Positions 9,495-19,221 of a DNA stretch of 64,000 nucleotides are shown here, one piece after another (positions within the stretch are counted from its first letter, which is position 1; each line of letters starts with the position of its first letter). Made by a program: the position numbers and the translations under genes. Source of the stretch: Algoriphagus marincola HL-49. GTDB lineage: Bacteria; Bacteroidota; Bacteroidia; Cytophagales; Cyclobacteriaceae. The DNA is taken from assembly GCA_001314815.1 (NCBI GenBank), contig LJXT01000005.1, positions 1-64,000 on the forward strand. Reading direction: 5' to 3'. The notes beneath the pieces are model-generated. The model was given only the letters and a program-made list of their open reading frames with translations. It did no database searches and was not told the DNA's origin.

Positions 9495-10440
9495 ACTTTT
9501 TCAACAAGCTCCAAAACTCTTCCCGCATCTTATCCGCATCGATCTCGGTATAGACCTGCACCACTCTCGGGGTGTTTTCCGGAGGAGTCATGACAGGAGA
9601 AACCGTCGCCCATTCGGGATGCATGTAAGCCATCACCAATGCTAAATCCCACATCACCCGGGTTTTGTCCTGTGGGTTGTGCACTCGCCAGCGATCTGAT
9701 AAAATCTTTTCGATCGCCACGTTTTCATCCAGTCTCGCATAGGTCTCATCCCGATCAAACTTCAAAGCAAAGGAAGTCGTCGTGGTCATGATGGTGAAGT
9801 CCAATCCCTCAAGATTAAGTAAGTAATCAAAGGCATTTAGGTCACAGCGGATATTGAATTCACTTTTGTTCCAAGCCCGAGACTCAGGAGTGTACCAGGA
9901 TCCCAAGGAGAAAAGTCGGATTTTATCTTTGATATCCGGCGCCAAGATCAATGCTGTGGCCACATTAGTCATGGCCCCAAGTGTCAGGACATGGAGTTTT
10001 TCTTCTCCTTTCATCTTTCGGGCTTCGGCGATAATGGCTTGGGCTGCCGGAGAATCTCTCGGGTCCTGCTGTCCCCATGCCCTTCCGATCTGTCGATCGG
10101 CACCCAAGGGATGTGGGATATCCATTCGACCCATGGCGGTAAGAATCTCCTCATTGAGACGCTGACTTTCTTCGACAGGCTTGAGCGTTGCGGTTTCGTA
10201 GGCATTCCACTTTTCGAAGACATTCAGATCGGCATTATTGAAGTGAGCCGAACTCAGCCCGATCAGATCAATTCCCGGAACTTTGACCAAATAGGCAATG
10301 GCATAGAGGTCGTCCATTTCATTGCCAGTGTCGGAATCCAACCACACTTTTTGCTGGGCGAATGAAATGCTTTGAAATAGACAAAAACAGTAAATAAGTA
10401 GGAAAAAGGGTTTGTTCATAAGTTTCTTTAGGTTTAGCAT
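9493..10440 (-). CDS. nucleoside hydrolase family protein (secreted)
   Basis: KVWLDSDTGNEMDDLYAIAYLVK active-site-like motif; signal peptide MNKPFFLLIYCFCLFQSISFAQ (alternative start 10419). Confidence 0.88.
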   Translation of the reverse strand: MLNLKKLMNKPFFLLIYCFCLFQSISFAQQKVWLDSDTGNEMDDLYAIAYLVKVPGIDLIGLSSAHFNNADLNVFEKWNAYETATLKPVEESQRLNEEILTAMGRMDIPHPLGADRQIGRAWGQQDPRDSPAAQAIIAEARKMKGEEKLHVLTLGAMTNVATALILAPDIKDKIRLFSLGSWYTPESRAWNKSEFNIRCDLNAFDYLLNLEGLDFTIMTTTTSFALKFDRDETYARLDENVAIEKILSDRWRVHNPQDKTRVMWDLALVMAYMHPEWATVSPVMTPPENTPRVVQVYTEIDADKMREEFWSLLKK

Positions 10441-10522
10441 CCAAGATAAAAAGATTGTCTGAAAAAGGGTAGGCTAGCTAATTTCCAGAAAAGCTTATCT
10501 TAAGCGAATAAATCATTCCGCC

Positions 10523-12166
10523 ATGCAAAAGCTTGTTCTATTCCTTCTCCTTGGCTTTTTTCTTTTCTCCTGCCAGGAAAAAACTCCCCAATCCGAACAA
10601 ATCATCTATCCTGAGCGACCCAATATCGTCTGGATCGTCGTGGAGGATATGTCACCGGAGCATTTGGAAACTTACGGGGGCACAGGTGGTAAAACTCCAA
10701 ACTTGAATGCCTTGGCAGCCGAATCCCTGCAATATCAAAATGCCTTTTCTACTGCGGGTGTTTGTGCACCCAGTCGGGCGGCTTTGATCACGGGGGCTTA
10801 TCAAACTTCCATCGGAGCCCATCACATGCGTACCACGGGCATGTCAGCAAATGCCTTGGATGCTTATCCCCCTGGTTTTAAAAGTTACAATGTGGTCTTG
10901 CCTGAAGGGATGATTCCTTACCCCATTCATTTGAGGATGGCGGGCTACTATGTGAGTAATAATGTAAAAGAAGACTACCAGTTTGCCAGTCCGGTTTTTA
11001 TGTGGGATGAAAGCAGCAGAAATGCCCATTGGAGAAATAGAAAAGATCCCGACCAACCTTTTTTTTCGATTTTCAATTTTACTACCACCCATGAATCCCA
11101 GGTTTGGGCTCGGGAAGGGAAAGACAGCCTCTTGGTAGATCCAAAGGAAGTGACTGTGCCGCCGGTTTACCCAGATGATTCGCTTACCAGACGGACCATT
11201 GCCCGCTTTATTACCAATGTGATGCGAATGGATGATCAGGTGGGGGAAGTGATTGCGCAGTTGAAAGAGGACGGACTGTATGACAATACCATCATTTTCT
11301 TTTACTCCGACCATGGGGATGGGATGCCTTATTTCAAGCGGGAATTGTACGACCGGGGTTTGAAAGTGCCTTTGCTGGTCAAAGCTCCTTGGCTGAAAGG
11401 AGGGACAAAGACGGATGAACTGGTCAGTTTTGTGGATTTTGGTCCAACACTTCTTTCTCTGGCGGGAATTCCCATTCCGGAAAGCATGCAGGGACAGGCC
11501 TTTTTGGGTGAGCAAAAGGCCGAGCCTCGGAAATATATTTATGCCGCCCGGGATCGGATGGACTCAGAATACGATCGGGTACGAGCCGTTTCGGATGGCA
11601 GATTTAAATACATCCGAAATTACATGCCCGAAATGCCGAATTACCAAAATATCCAATACCGGCTTCAAAATCCCCTGATGGAACATCTTTTGGAACTGAA
11701 TGAAAATGGTGAGCTTAATGAAAATCAGGCCCGCTGGTTTGCTCAAAGTAAGCCTGAGGAGGAACTCTACGACACCCAAAGCGACCCTTGGGAGTTTAAC
11801 AATCTGGTTGAGAATCCAGAATATTCCGAAAAGGTAGAAGAACTGCGCAAAGCCCATGAAGACTGGGTCGCTGAGTACGGAGACAGAGGAGCGCTCAATG
11901 AAATGGAGATGGTCAAAAGCTGGTGGAATGGAGGGGAAAATCCTCCCGTCACTGCGGAAGCTGCCGTGAGTTTTGCCGAAGGCAAAGTCACTTTAAGTTG
12001 CCCAACTTCTTCAGCTCTGCTCGGCTGGAGAAAGTCCAGCTCAGAATCCTGGAAAATCTACACCGGACCTTTTGAAGCAGTGGCAGGAGATTCATTATAT
12101 GTGAATAGCCATCGAATCGGGTTTGAGGCTTTGGAGGTTTCCATGAAATTGGGTAGTAGGGATTGA
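10523..12166 (+). CDS. sulfatase (arylsulfatase type)
   Basis: RPNIVWIVVEDMSPEHLETYGG; formylglycine motif CAPSRAALITG; FFYSDHGDGMPYFKRELYDRG. Confidence 0.93.
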   Translation: MQKLVLFLLLGFFLFSCQEKTPQSEQIIYPERPNIVWIVVEDMSPEHLETYGGTGGKTPNLNALAAESLQYQNAFSTAGVCAPSRAALITGAYQTSIGAHHMRTTGMSANALDAYPPGFKSYNVVLPEGMIPYPIHLRMAGYYVSNNVKEDYQFASPVFMWDESSRNAHWRNRKDPDQPFFSIFNFTTTHESQVWAREGKDSLLVDPKEVTVPPVYPDDSLTRRTIARFITNVMRMDDQVGEVIAQLKEDGLYDNTIIFFYSDHGDGMPYFKRELYDRGLKVPLLVKAPWLKGGTKTDELVSFVDFGPTLLSLAGIPIPESMQGQAFLGEQKAEPRKYIYAARDRMDSEYDRVRAVSDGRFKYIRNYMPEMPNYQNIQYRLQNPLMEHLLELNENGELNENQARWFAQSKPEEELYDTQSDPWEFNNLVENPEYSEKVEELRKAHEDWVAEYGDRGALNEMEMVKSWWNGGENPPVTAEAAVSFAEGKVTLSCPTSSALLGWRKSSSESWKIYTGPFEAVAGDSLYVNSHRIGFEALEVSMKLGSRD

Positions 12167-12237
12167 AAAAAAATAGACAAATCATGAACTACTGAAAAGT
12201 AATCAGTTCTTTTTTCAGTGAAACATGTTCATAAGGA

Positions 12238-13020
12238 CTATTTGTCATGCCCTATCAAAGGATATAATAAGAAAAGTCCAAAATTCAAGGTTCGGACCTT
12301 AATTGTATCCTCGTAGGTTACTGATTGACTACCTCCTGGACTTGTACGGGGAAATATAGAGTAGTCAAAATCAGCCCGTTGATAACTGACTTCCAAGCCT
12401 AATTGAAATTTACCAATAGCCCTGGATACTTGCAGATTTCCTCCTACGGTAATAGAGGATAAACTGGGTCTAGAGCCGGCATGTGCCCATGTTAGAGTTT
12501 CATTACCCACTACCCTAACCATCTCGTAATAAGGGTAGTTGATCTGTCCGTAGCCTAGAAATATTCCCGTTCGATATTCCCAACTTCCTTTTTTCAAGAA
12601 ATATCCTAACCCAGGAGTGATTGATAGCATGTTGTTATTTTCATGAGAAAAGCGAAAATCCAATCCGTAAAGATCATTGACGAAATCTTCCATTTCGACA
12701 ACAGAGATCGGATTGTTTGTTACACCTGATCTAAGAAATACATAAAAGTTACTGGCGAAATGATAATTAAGGGTTCCGTGAATAGAGTAGCCAACTTTTG
12801 CGAATCCATTGCTAGCCTTGGAAATACTCGCAAGATTGGGTACACTAGAATCTGGAAAATAAACGGCAGCATTTTCCATATTTTTTCCTCCGAATACACC
12901 CACTGGAATGGCAGGGCCTGCACTGATGGATAATGAGAATCTCCGGGGTGGATTTACTTGAGAAAAGGAAGATTGAAGCGTAAAGCCAAAGAATAAAACC
13001 AGCAGTATTAAATTTTTCAT
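12238..13020 (-). CDS. hypothetical outer-membrane beta-barrel protein
   Basis: Signal MKNLILLVLFFGFTLQSSFSQ; beta-strand pattern; resembles the 20484-21311 product (GPAIPVGVF / GLALPVGHF). Confidence 0.6.
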   Translation of the reverse strand: MKNLILLVLFFGFTLQSSFSQVNPPRRFSLSISAGPAIPVGVFGGKNMENAAVYFPDSSVPNLASISKASNGFAKVGYSIHGTLNYHFASNFYVFLRSGVTNNPISVVEMEDFVNDLYGLDFRFSHENNNMLSITPGLGYFLKKGSWEYRTGIFLGYGQINYPYYEMVRVVGNETLTWAHAGSRPSLSSITVGGNLQVSRAIGKFQLGLEVSYQRADFDYSIFPRTSPGGSQSVTYEDTIKVRTLNFGLFLLYPLIGHDK

Positions 13021-13026
13021 TAGGAG

Positions 13027-13230
13027 CTATTTTGAAAGGATTAATCGTTCTTGATGAATCATTTTCCGTTTGAAATTAGCACCCACGTGGCAATCAGAAA
13101 GTTTTTTAGACCCATACAATGATTCGTTTATTTTCCAGAAACTGTTACTTTGATTAGAAAAGCATACTGCCTGAGAAAAACCATAATTCCAACTAAGGAA
13201 CATTGAAAGAACCAATAGGAGTTTTTTCAT
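13027..13230 (-). CDS. small secreted hypothetical protein
   Basis: MKKLLLVLSMFLSWNYGFSQ signal peptide; 67 aa, just upstream of the 13020 start. Confidence 0.4.
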   Translation of the reverse strand: MKKLLLVLSMFLSWNYGFSQAVCFSNQSNSFWKINESLYGSKKLSDCHVGANFKRKMIHQERLILSK

Positions 13231-13376
13231 TTCAAGATCATTTTAGAGAATTTATTAAAATTAATTGAGATACCCAATAAGAGACCTAAAATTTTCATAA
13301 AAGAATTAGATTTCTTGGTTCTTGAAAAGTAAAATACTTTAACTAAACCACGCCCAAGAAGATTAAATCACGCAAT

Positions 13377-13657
13377 ACGATGACAGTGGAGCCCTCAATG
13401 ATATAGAAAAGGTCAAAAGCTGGTGGAATGGAGGGGAAATTCCTCCGGTCACGGCATCTGCTGAGCTGAGTTTTTCCGAGGGCAAAGTCACTTTAAGCTG
13501 TCCGACTTCTTCTGCTTTGATGGGTTGGAGAAAGTCCAGCTCCGATTTCTGGAAAATCTACACCGGGCCTTTTGAGGCGGTGGCAGGAGATTCGCTCTAT
13601 GTCAATGCCCATCGGATCGGGTATGAGGCGGCGGAGATGGGCTATGTTTTGGATTAG
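13377..13657 (+). pseudogene. 3' fragment of a sulfatase gene (duplicate of approx. 11880-12166)
   Basis: GGTCAAAAGCTGGTGGAATGGAGGGGAAA(T/A)TCCTCC...GGGCAAAGTCACTTTAAG...GAAAATCTACACCGG(G/A)CCTTTTGA... shared with the intact sulfatase C-terminus; no 5' portion. Confidence 0.85.
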
Positions 13658-13710
13658 AATGATGAAAAAAGCTAAAAAAACCCCGTTTTTCCATACATGA
13701 CCATCCTATA

Positions 13711-13753
13711 AAAAAAGATCGAGAGACCATTATCAGCCTTCTCGATCTTTTTT
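13711..13753. terminator. bidirectional Rho-independent terminator
   Basis: AAAAAAGATCGAGA ... TCTCGATCTTTTTT. Confidence 0.75.
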
Positions 13754-13771
13754 CTAAATAAATGCTATCCA

Positions 13772-14344
13772 TCAAAAGGAATACCCGACTCCTATTCGCA
13801 GCCAGTTGCTTTTATACCTTGAGATCTGGAAGCCATGTGCTACGGCGGGTATGAGTTGTAGATTTTTGGTTAGAAAAATCCGTGCCTTTAGCTGTACTCG
13901 AGCCGTTTGATCCCTGATGGTTCCTGTCTCCCGTATGATCAGGCCTCCGGATTCCAGCTGACTGATGAGCTCCTGGGTGCTTTGCCGCATATACGTGATT
14001 TCTCCAGATAGGACAAAGCGTTCGGTCTGTACCACATCATAGCCTACTCCTAGGTTGAAAGCTCTCATATTGATAAAATCCATTTCTTCAGGCTCCAAAA
14101 AGAAAATACTGTTTCTTCCTTCAAAATGGTACAAACCATAAGAGATGGTTCCAAAGAAACGCTTTTTAAAATACCTTTCATAGCTTAAATCGATCCCTTG
14201 TGCAGATATATCACCTCCAGAAAAATGGCTTGATTCGTAGAACGAATAACTCGATGATATACTATTTTTATATCCATTCTGTCCTTTAGAGACTAAAGAG
14301 GATAAAAATAGGCTTAACGATATAATTATTATTTTGTAAGACAT
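13772..14344 (-). CDS. hypothetical outer-membrane beta-barrel protein
   Basis: Signal MSYKIIIISLSLFLSSLVSKGQ; C-terminal LRIGVGYSF. Confidence 0.6.
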   Translation of the reverse strand: MSYKIIIISLSLFLSSLVSKGQNGYKNSISSSYSFYESSHFSGGDISAQGIDLSYERYFKKRFFGTISYGLYHFEGRNSIFFLEPEEMDFINMRAFNLGVGYDVVQTERFVLSGEITYMRQSTQELISQLESGGLIIRETGTIRDQTARVQLKARIFLTKNLQLIPAVAHGFQISRYKSNWLRIGVGYSF

Positions 14345-14349
14345 ACTGG

Positions 14350-15681
14350 TTAAAGGCTTTCTAAAGTAAAATAAGTTCTCACATTACCAAATGCATAAAC
14401 AGGAAAGCGGGTGCTTCCATAATATCCGTACCCTTGATTAGTTTCATTGATATTATTGGCTATGGTAAAACATTTATCAAATGATAGGGCTGATACCAAT
14501 TCCACGCTGTTACGAATAGCGACTTTTACTTTTGCTTCTCCCGAAACACCTGTTTTGGATGCTTTGACTCCTCCTTCTACATCAATATTTGTTTCAGTTC
14601 TGGTACACCCCCATACTAAATACATATTATCAGCTTCTGGTTTCCAAGCAGAAATAATAAAGGAGGTGTTTGACAACTTCCATCTTTTTATATTAGCTTC
14701 CTTTCTAGTGATGGTAAATCTTGCTAAAGGCATATTGACATCAGAAGAAATTTTAGGGAGTCCGTCTGATCCAAGTTCGATATCGTTTGCAAATGCAACC
14801 CATAAATACATTTCATTTGCACTAGGCCATCTTCGAATGTTATCTTCAAGACGCAGTGCAGGCATTCGCACAATTATATTTTGATTTGCTTTGTCATTTG
14901 TATCGCAAAGCTGTACCGGGCTGCCAGTCATATTCGCTGAAAATGCATTGGTTTCCATTTTTAAATTTCCATTAATCTGATTAACGTCAAATTCGTGGTC
15001 AGGAAAGGAACCAAGTACAATGGTAGGGTTTTTTAATGCCCACTCATCATTTGCGAGAAAGTATTCAAGGTTTTCAGCTTCGTTTTCATTGGTAAGGGAT
15101 ATTTTTATTGCTTTAGTTGCACCTTTCCAATCTTTATTCAATGCTAGCTGTTCATTTTCAAACTCCAGTGTCCACCAGGATAAAGTTAAATCCTTAATCT
15201 GATTAGGATCAAAATCTTCTGCCAGATAAGGCGCAACTATAGAAATCTCGTTGTCTTTGATAAATTGAATAAGTTCGTCAAGATTAATTTTAGAGTTTAA
15301 TCTATTTCTTTTGTTTGACTGTGCAGTAAATGCGGATACGATTGCTGAGCGCTTTTTGTAAAGTGGATGCTCGCCTTTTTCGAACAATTCCTTGAGGCTG
15401 TAATCAATGTCGTCCCTTCCTTCGTTGATTTCAGAAAAAGAAAACAATTCTGTCCTTGCTGCCGGATCCTTTAGAACTTCGCCGAAAATGAGCGTAAGAT
15501 TTTTTAAATTTTCCTCATATTCGGATAATGCGGTTGAAGAAAGGATGGTTTGCTCTTGGTCCACCTTCGGTAAATTCTCCTCAAATTCTGAACAAGAAAA
15601 AGTGATAAAGATTGCCATAAAGAGAAGGCTGAAATTTTTGGCCTTCTTTAGGTGGAGTAGTTTTTTGCCAGATATAATCAT
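14350..15681 (-). CDS. hypothetical lipoprotein
   Basis: KNFSLLFMAIFITFSCSEFEEN lipoprotein signal; start 6 nt upstream of the 13772-14344 gene, so likely an operon. Confidence 0.6.
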   Translation of the reverse strand: MIISGKKLLHLKKAKNFSLLFMAIFITFSCSEFEENLPKVDQEQTILSSTALSEYEENLKNLTLIFGEVLKDPAARTELFSFSEINEGRDDIDYSLKELFEKGEHPLYKKRSAIVSAFTAQSNKRNRLNSKINLDELIQFIKDNEISIVAPYLAEDFDPNQIKDLTLSWWTLEFENEQLALNKDWKGATKAIKISLTNENEAENLEYFLANDEWALKNPTIVLGSFPDHEFDVNQINGNLKMETNAFSANMTGSPVQLCDTNDKANQNIIVRMPALRLEDNIRRWPSANEMYLWVAFANDIELGSDGLPKISSDVNMPLARFTITRKEANIKRWKLSNTSFIISAWKPEADNMYLVWGCTRTETNIDVEGGVKASKTGVSGEAKVKVAIRNSVELVSALSFDKCFTIANNINETNQGYGYYGSTRFPVYAFGNVRTYFTLESL

Positions 15682-15832
15682 TATAAAATTAGTTGGTTTT
15701 ATTTCGGGGGCAAAGGTAGACCAAATATTTCAGTAACCAGTATTTTTTTAAAAAAAGCCGTGATAATCAAAGACGAATTGGTAATTGGCTTCGATTGATT
15801 GCCAGAACAGGAAAATAGGTCATGAATTTTGG

Positions 15833-16985
15833 TCATCTTTTTTCCCGATATTCTAACAATTGAAAGCGCATTTGATCCTCTTGATTATCCGGATTGAGCG
15901 GGTGATTGGTCGATAAGTAAAGGCCTTTTTCTGTGATAAAGTATGAGAAAGGATGATACTGACCAGCAGGAAATGCCGTCTCGGAGACCAGGTCGAGGTT
16001 TTCATCGAAAAGTTGGATAGAAAAAGGGCCGCTATGATTTCGCCAGCCCTGAACAGGGATGGAATCATCTGCCTCCGTTTTATGAAAAACAAATCGAAAA
16101 AAGAACTTACGGTAAGGGTCATAATCTAAACTTTCATAATGTGGACTATAAAAGGACTACTTTCTGAAATCCAATCCATTTCCATCGATGGGTAGGTAAG
16201 GAAGTGAAGCCGGAAGATAATCACTCTTAGCCTCCTTGCATTTCAAGGTGTCCCCCCAATCCTCAACATAGAAAAGCCGATGGTCTCCAAATAGCGAGTA
16301 CACCTTTTTTCCTCCGCCTGAAGCAATTGATGCTTCAAAAAGTTTTAATCCATCAGGCATGTAACCTTCTGGAAACTTAAAGTCCAAAAAGCGAGTAGCC
16401 CCAGATTTCAGATCAATTTCATAAACCAACTCTTTTTGTACCAATTGATCTTGAGTCATGGCTTGTAAAGGGCCATAGAAGTGGGTTTTCACAATCATTT
16501 TATCTCCCTGAAGGAGTGGTGGACTGGTGAAATAGGCATTGTGAATAAAAGCGGGACTGTATTGATCGGGACTTTCATAGGCAAACCGGCTGCGTATTTG
16601 CCCTGATGTATCAATCATGGTAAGCTCCCCTTCGAGCTGGTTGAAGAGAAATATGCTATCCAAGCTATGTGGATAGATCCCCATGATATCCAATACCCCA
16701 TTTGGTCCCTCATAATCAAATCTGAGCTCTTTTACCTTCTTTTCAGAGTCTAGGTCATAAATCTGTATGCTGTTTTGCATCCAGTTTAGACTAAAAAGCA
16801 GATTGCTTTGCGCATGGTAAGTCAGACCGTCAGAGATGTTGGAGGTACTATCATCTATCGGAAGAAGTAGAAATGTGTCAGATGCTTTTAATTCTAAAGC
16901 TTGGGGTGGTTCAAAGGAGGGTTGACAGGAAAAAAGACTGAAAAGGACGAATCCTAGAAGGTAGAAGAAAAAGAGTGATTTTTCA
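15833..16985 (-). pseudogene. DUF4221-like 6-bladed propeller lipoprotein, disrupted
   Basis: The reverse strand is one continuous reading frame from the lipoprotein signal (SLFFFYLLGFVLFSLFSCQP...) to ...LLEYREKR*. It has an in-frame TAG at 16155-16157 (DFRK*SFYSPHYESLDYDPYRKFFF) and a 1-nt shift in the poly-A after the ATG at 16985 (ATGAAAAATCAC). Confidence 0.7.
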
Positions 16986-17010
16986 TGGTGCTAATTTAGA
17001 AATTAGAGAC

Positions 17011-17037
17011 AAAAAGCGGGAGATTGTCCTCCCGCTT
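17011..17037 (-). terminator. intrinsic terminator for the small peptide gene
   Basis: Reverse strand AAGCGGGAGGACAATCTCCCGCTTTTTGT. Confidence 0.7.
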
Positions 17038-17076
17038 CGATTATTATTGTTCACCTGGACATTTCCGGGCACAGCT

Positions 17077-17223
17077 TCAAAATCCTTGCGGATCACAGTA
17101 TCTGGAAGGATAGGTAACATCATAGGCATTATCGCAAGCTGCCTCAGCCTGTGGTGTCGGGATAAAAAAGGCCATTCCGAAAGTGAAAAGACCTGCAATG
17201 GTAATCTTTTGAAGAAGTGTCAT
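17077..17223 (-). CDS. small secreted peptide, 48 aa, Cys-containing C-terminus (possible readthrough or extension to 17044)
   Basis: MTLLQKITIAGLFTFGMAFFIPTPQAEAACDNAYDVTYPSRYCDPQGF, then TGA, then in-frame SCARKCPGEQ before TAA and the terminator. Confidence 0.5.
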   Translation of the reverse strand: MTLLQKITIAGLFTFGMAFFIPTPQAEAACDNAYDVTYPSRYCDPQGF

Positions 17224-17404
17224 GTTTTTTGAAAATTTAAATTTGGAAAAACTTTCGGCCAAAAGTGACTGATTAAACAATCAGTTCATCAAGAATATTA
17301 TTATTATTATGCAAGAGTGAGGTGGAAAAAAATTGAAAAACTTCAAGCTTGCGTCTTACTATTCAAGTTTTGCTCCAAATAACAGATAACCAATTTATGA
17401 ATCA

Positions 17405-18910
17405 TTACTCGAGGACAGGCAAACAAGGAATCTCTTTGACAGAACCAAAAGGAGGCCGAATTCGGTATTCTTCGATTTGCTTTTGCCAGTCAATATCCTT
17501 CATCTGATAGTCGGGAGTGTAGCGCAGTTCATCCCAATAAGTTGATTTGGGGTTTTCGAATCTCGGGTCACCCGTTTTCTCCATCCAAGCCAAGAGTTCC
17601 TTTCTCATTTCTTCCTTGACGCTTGCAAAACTCGGATCGCTTGCCAGGTTATTGAGTTGAAAGGGGTCTTTTTCTACATCATAGAGTTCCTCTTCCGGCC
17701 TAGAACCAAAGGCCAATTGAAAGTAATCCGGTTTTCCTGCTTGAGCTTTTCCCTCCAAAGCCATCATCAAAAACTTGGTAATGGAATGATCCACATCTCC
17801 ATATTGCCCAACGGACTGATGGACGCTCGGGTCACCGGCAGGATTTCGCTCAGGCATGGGATTCCAGATGTAGAGGTATCGATGAGTTCGAATCGCCCGC
17901 ATGGGATAGCTCAGATCGCCCTTTCTGACATTGGCATGCCGCTCCCGCTCTAGAAAGACCTGATCCCGATCTTGTTTTTCTCCATCTAAAAATGCCCAAA
18001 GGGATTGCCCGCTCATATTTTTAGGAGTTTTTCCGGCTGCTTCCAAAAAGCTCGGCGCAAAATCCACAAAATTCACAAAGTCATGAACCACCGTTCCTGA
18101 CTTGACTTTTTTGGGCCAGCGTATCGCCAAAGGCATTCGGGTGCCGTAGTCATAGAGATTGGCTTTGGCGCGGGGAAAAGGCATGCCGTTGTCACTCGTC
18201 ATCACAATGATGGTATTTTCCAGTTCGCCCATTTCCTCCAGCATGGCAATGAGTTGTCCGCATTCCCGATCAAAGCGCTCGATCTCGAAGTAATAATCCA
18301 GGATATCATTTCGCACGCAGTCATTATCCGGGAAAAAGCCAGGAACTACCACGTCTTCTAGTTTCATCCCAGCCTGAATTCCCGTGTTTGCCACGTATTC
18401 CCGATGCGGGTCCGAACTCCCAAACCAAAAGGTAAATGGGGCTCCATCCGGTCTATTGGCCAAAAAATCGGCAAAATCCGAGTAGCTTTTCCCGGCAGGA
18501 TTGTGTTCCAAACCTGAAACTTTGAAGTCCCCCGGTCCCCAGCCTTTTCGTGTCGAACCTGTGAAATAGCCCATTCCCTCCAGCAAACTCACATAGGTAG
18601 GATATTGGGCCGGCCATTCCGACCAAAGATTTCCACCGCTTTCGTTTTCGTGGGGATAGCGCCCGGTGAGGATACTGGCCCGGGATGGGGAACAAGAAGG
18701 AGAAGCCGTGTAGGCATTGGTGAAAAGTGCCCCCTCCGCTGCCAATCGGTCAAAAGTGGGTGTTCTGACTTCCTTGTCTCCATAAACTCCCGCGTGCGGA
18801 AAAGACCAATCATCGGCGATCAAAAAGAGGATATTGGGTTGTTTACTTTTTGCTTTTGAAATAAAAAAGCTGGCGAAAAAAACAGTAAATGCAAGTAGGA
18901 GGCTTCTCAT
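17405..18910 (-). CDS. sulfatase
   Basis: KQPNILFLIADDWSFPHAGVYG; CSPSRASILTGRYPHE; VMTSDNGMPFPRAKANLYDYG. Start at 18910 (MRSLLLAFTVFFASF) preferred to the ORF-track start 18958. Confidence 0.93.
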   Translation of the reverse strand: MRSLLLAFTVFFASFFISKAKSKQPNILFLIADDWSFPHAGVYGDKEVRTPTFDRLAAEGALFTNAYTASPSCSPSRASILTGRYPHENESGGNLWSEWPAQYPTYVSLLEGMGYFTGSTRKGWGPGDFKVSGLEHNPAGKSYSDFADFLANRPDGAPFTFWFGSSDPHREYVANTGIQAGMKLEDVVVPGFFPDNDCVRNDILDYYFEIERFDRECGQLIAMLEEMGELENTIIVMTSDNGMPFPRAKANLYDYGTRMPLAIRWPKKVKSGTVVHDFVNFVDFAPSFLEAAGKTPKNMSGQSLWAFLDGEKQDRDQVFLERERHANVRKGDLSYPMRAIRTHRYLYIWNPMPERNPAGDPSVHQSVGQYGDVDHSITKFLMMALEGKAQAGKPDYFQLAFGSRPEEELYDVEKDPFQLNNLASDPSFASVKEEMRKELLAWMEKTGDPRFENPKSTYWDELRYTPDYQMKDIDWQKQIEEYRIRPPFGSVKEIPCLPVLE

Positions 18911-19221
18911 GGGTTTAAAGGGTTTCTTGAATTTAGGTCGCTCTTTGTTCGATTCCAAGATTTATAGGAATGGGAAAGCAATTCTTCTCTTTCTGCCATT
19001 CGCAGAATAACAAAACAGTCCTGAACTAACCTTAAAAATCGATTATTTTGAGGTGAAGTAATTCTCAGGCCTTTATGTTGAGGTCAAATGTACTTCCCAC
19101 ATTAAAATTCAAAATATTAAGGTCAAGTATTGAAGAAGGCTTTGCAGATCAGTTCATTGGAAATTACAGTTCCGGGAAGTTCAAGTTTTCGTTTCAGTAC
19201 AGGATTATTCCTTTATTCCAT

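Noticed and set aside
10844-11515. 223-aa minus-strand ORF
   Set aside because: Antisense shadow of the sulfatase gene, with no recognizable domain.
15853-16122. 89-aa minus-strand ORF MTLTVSSFFDLFF...
   Set aside because: Wrong frame; the real frame here continues the DUF4221-like protein past the TAG.
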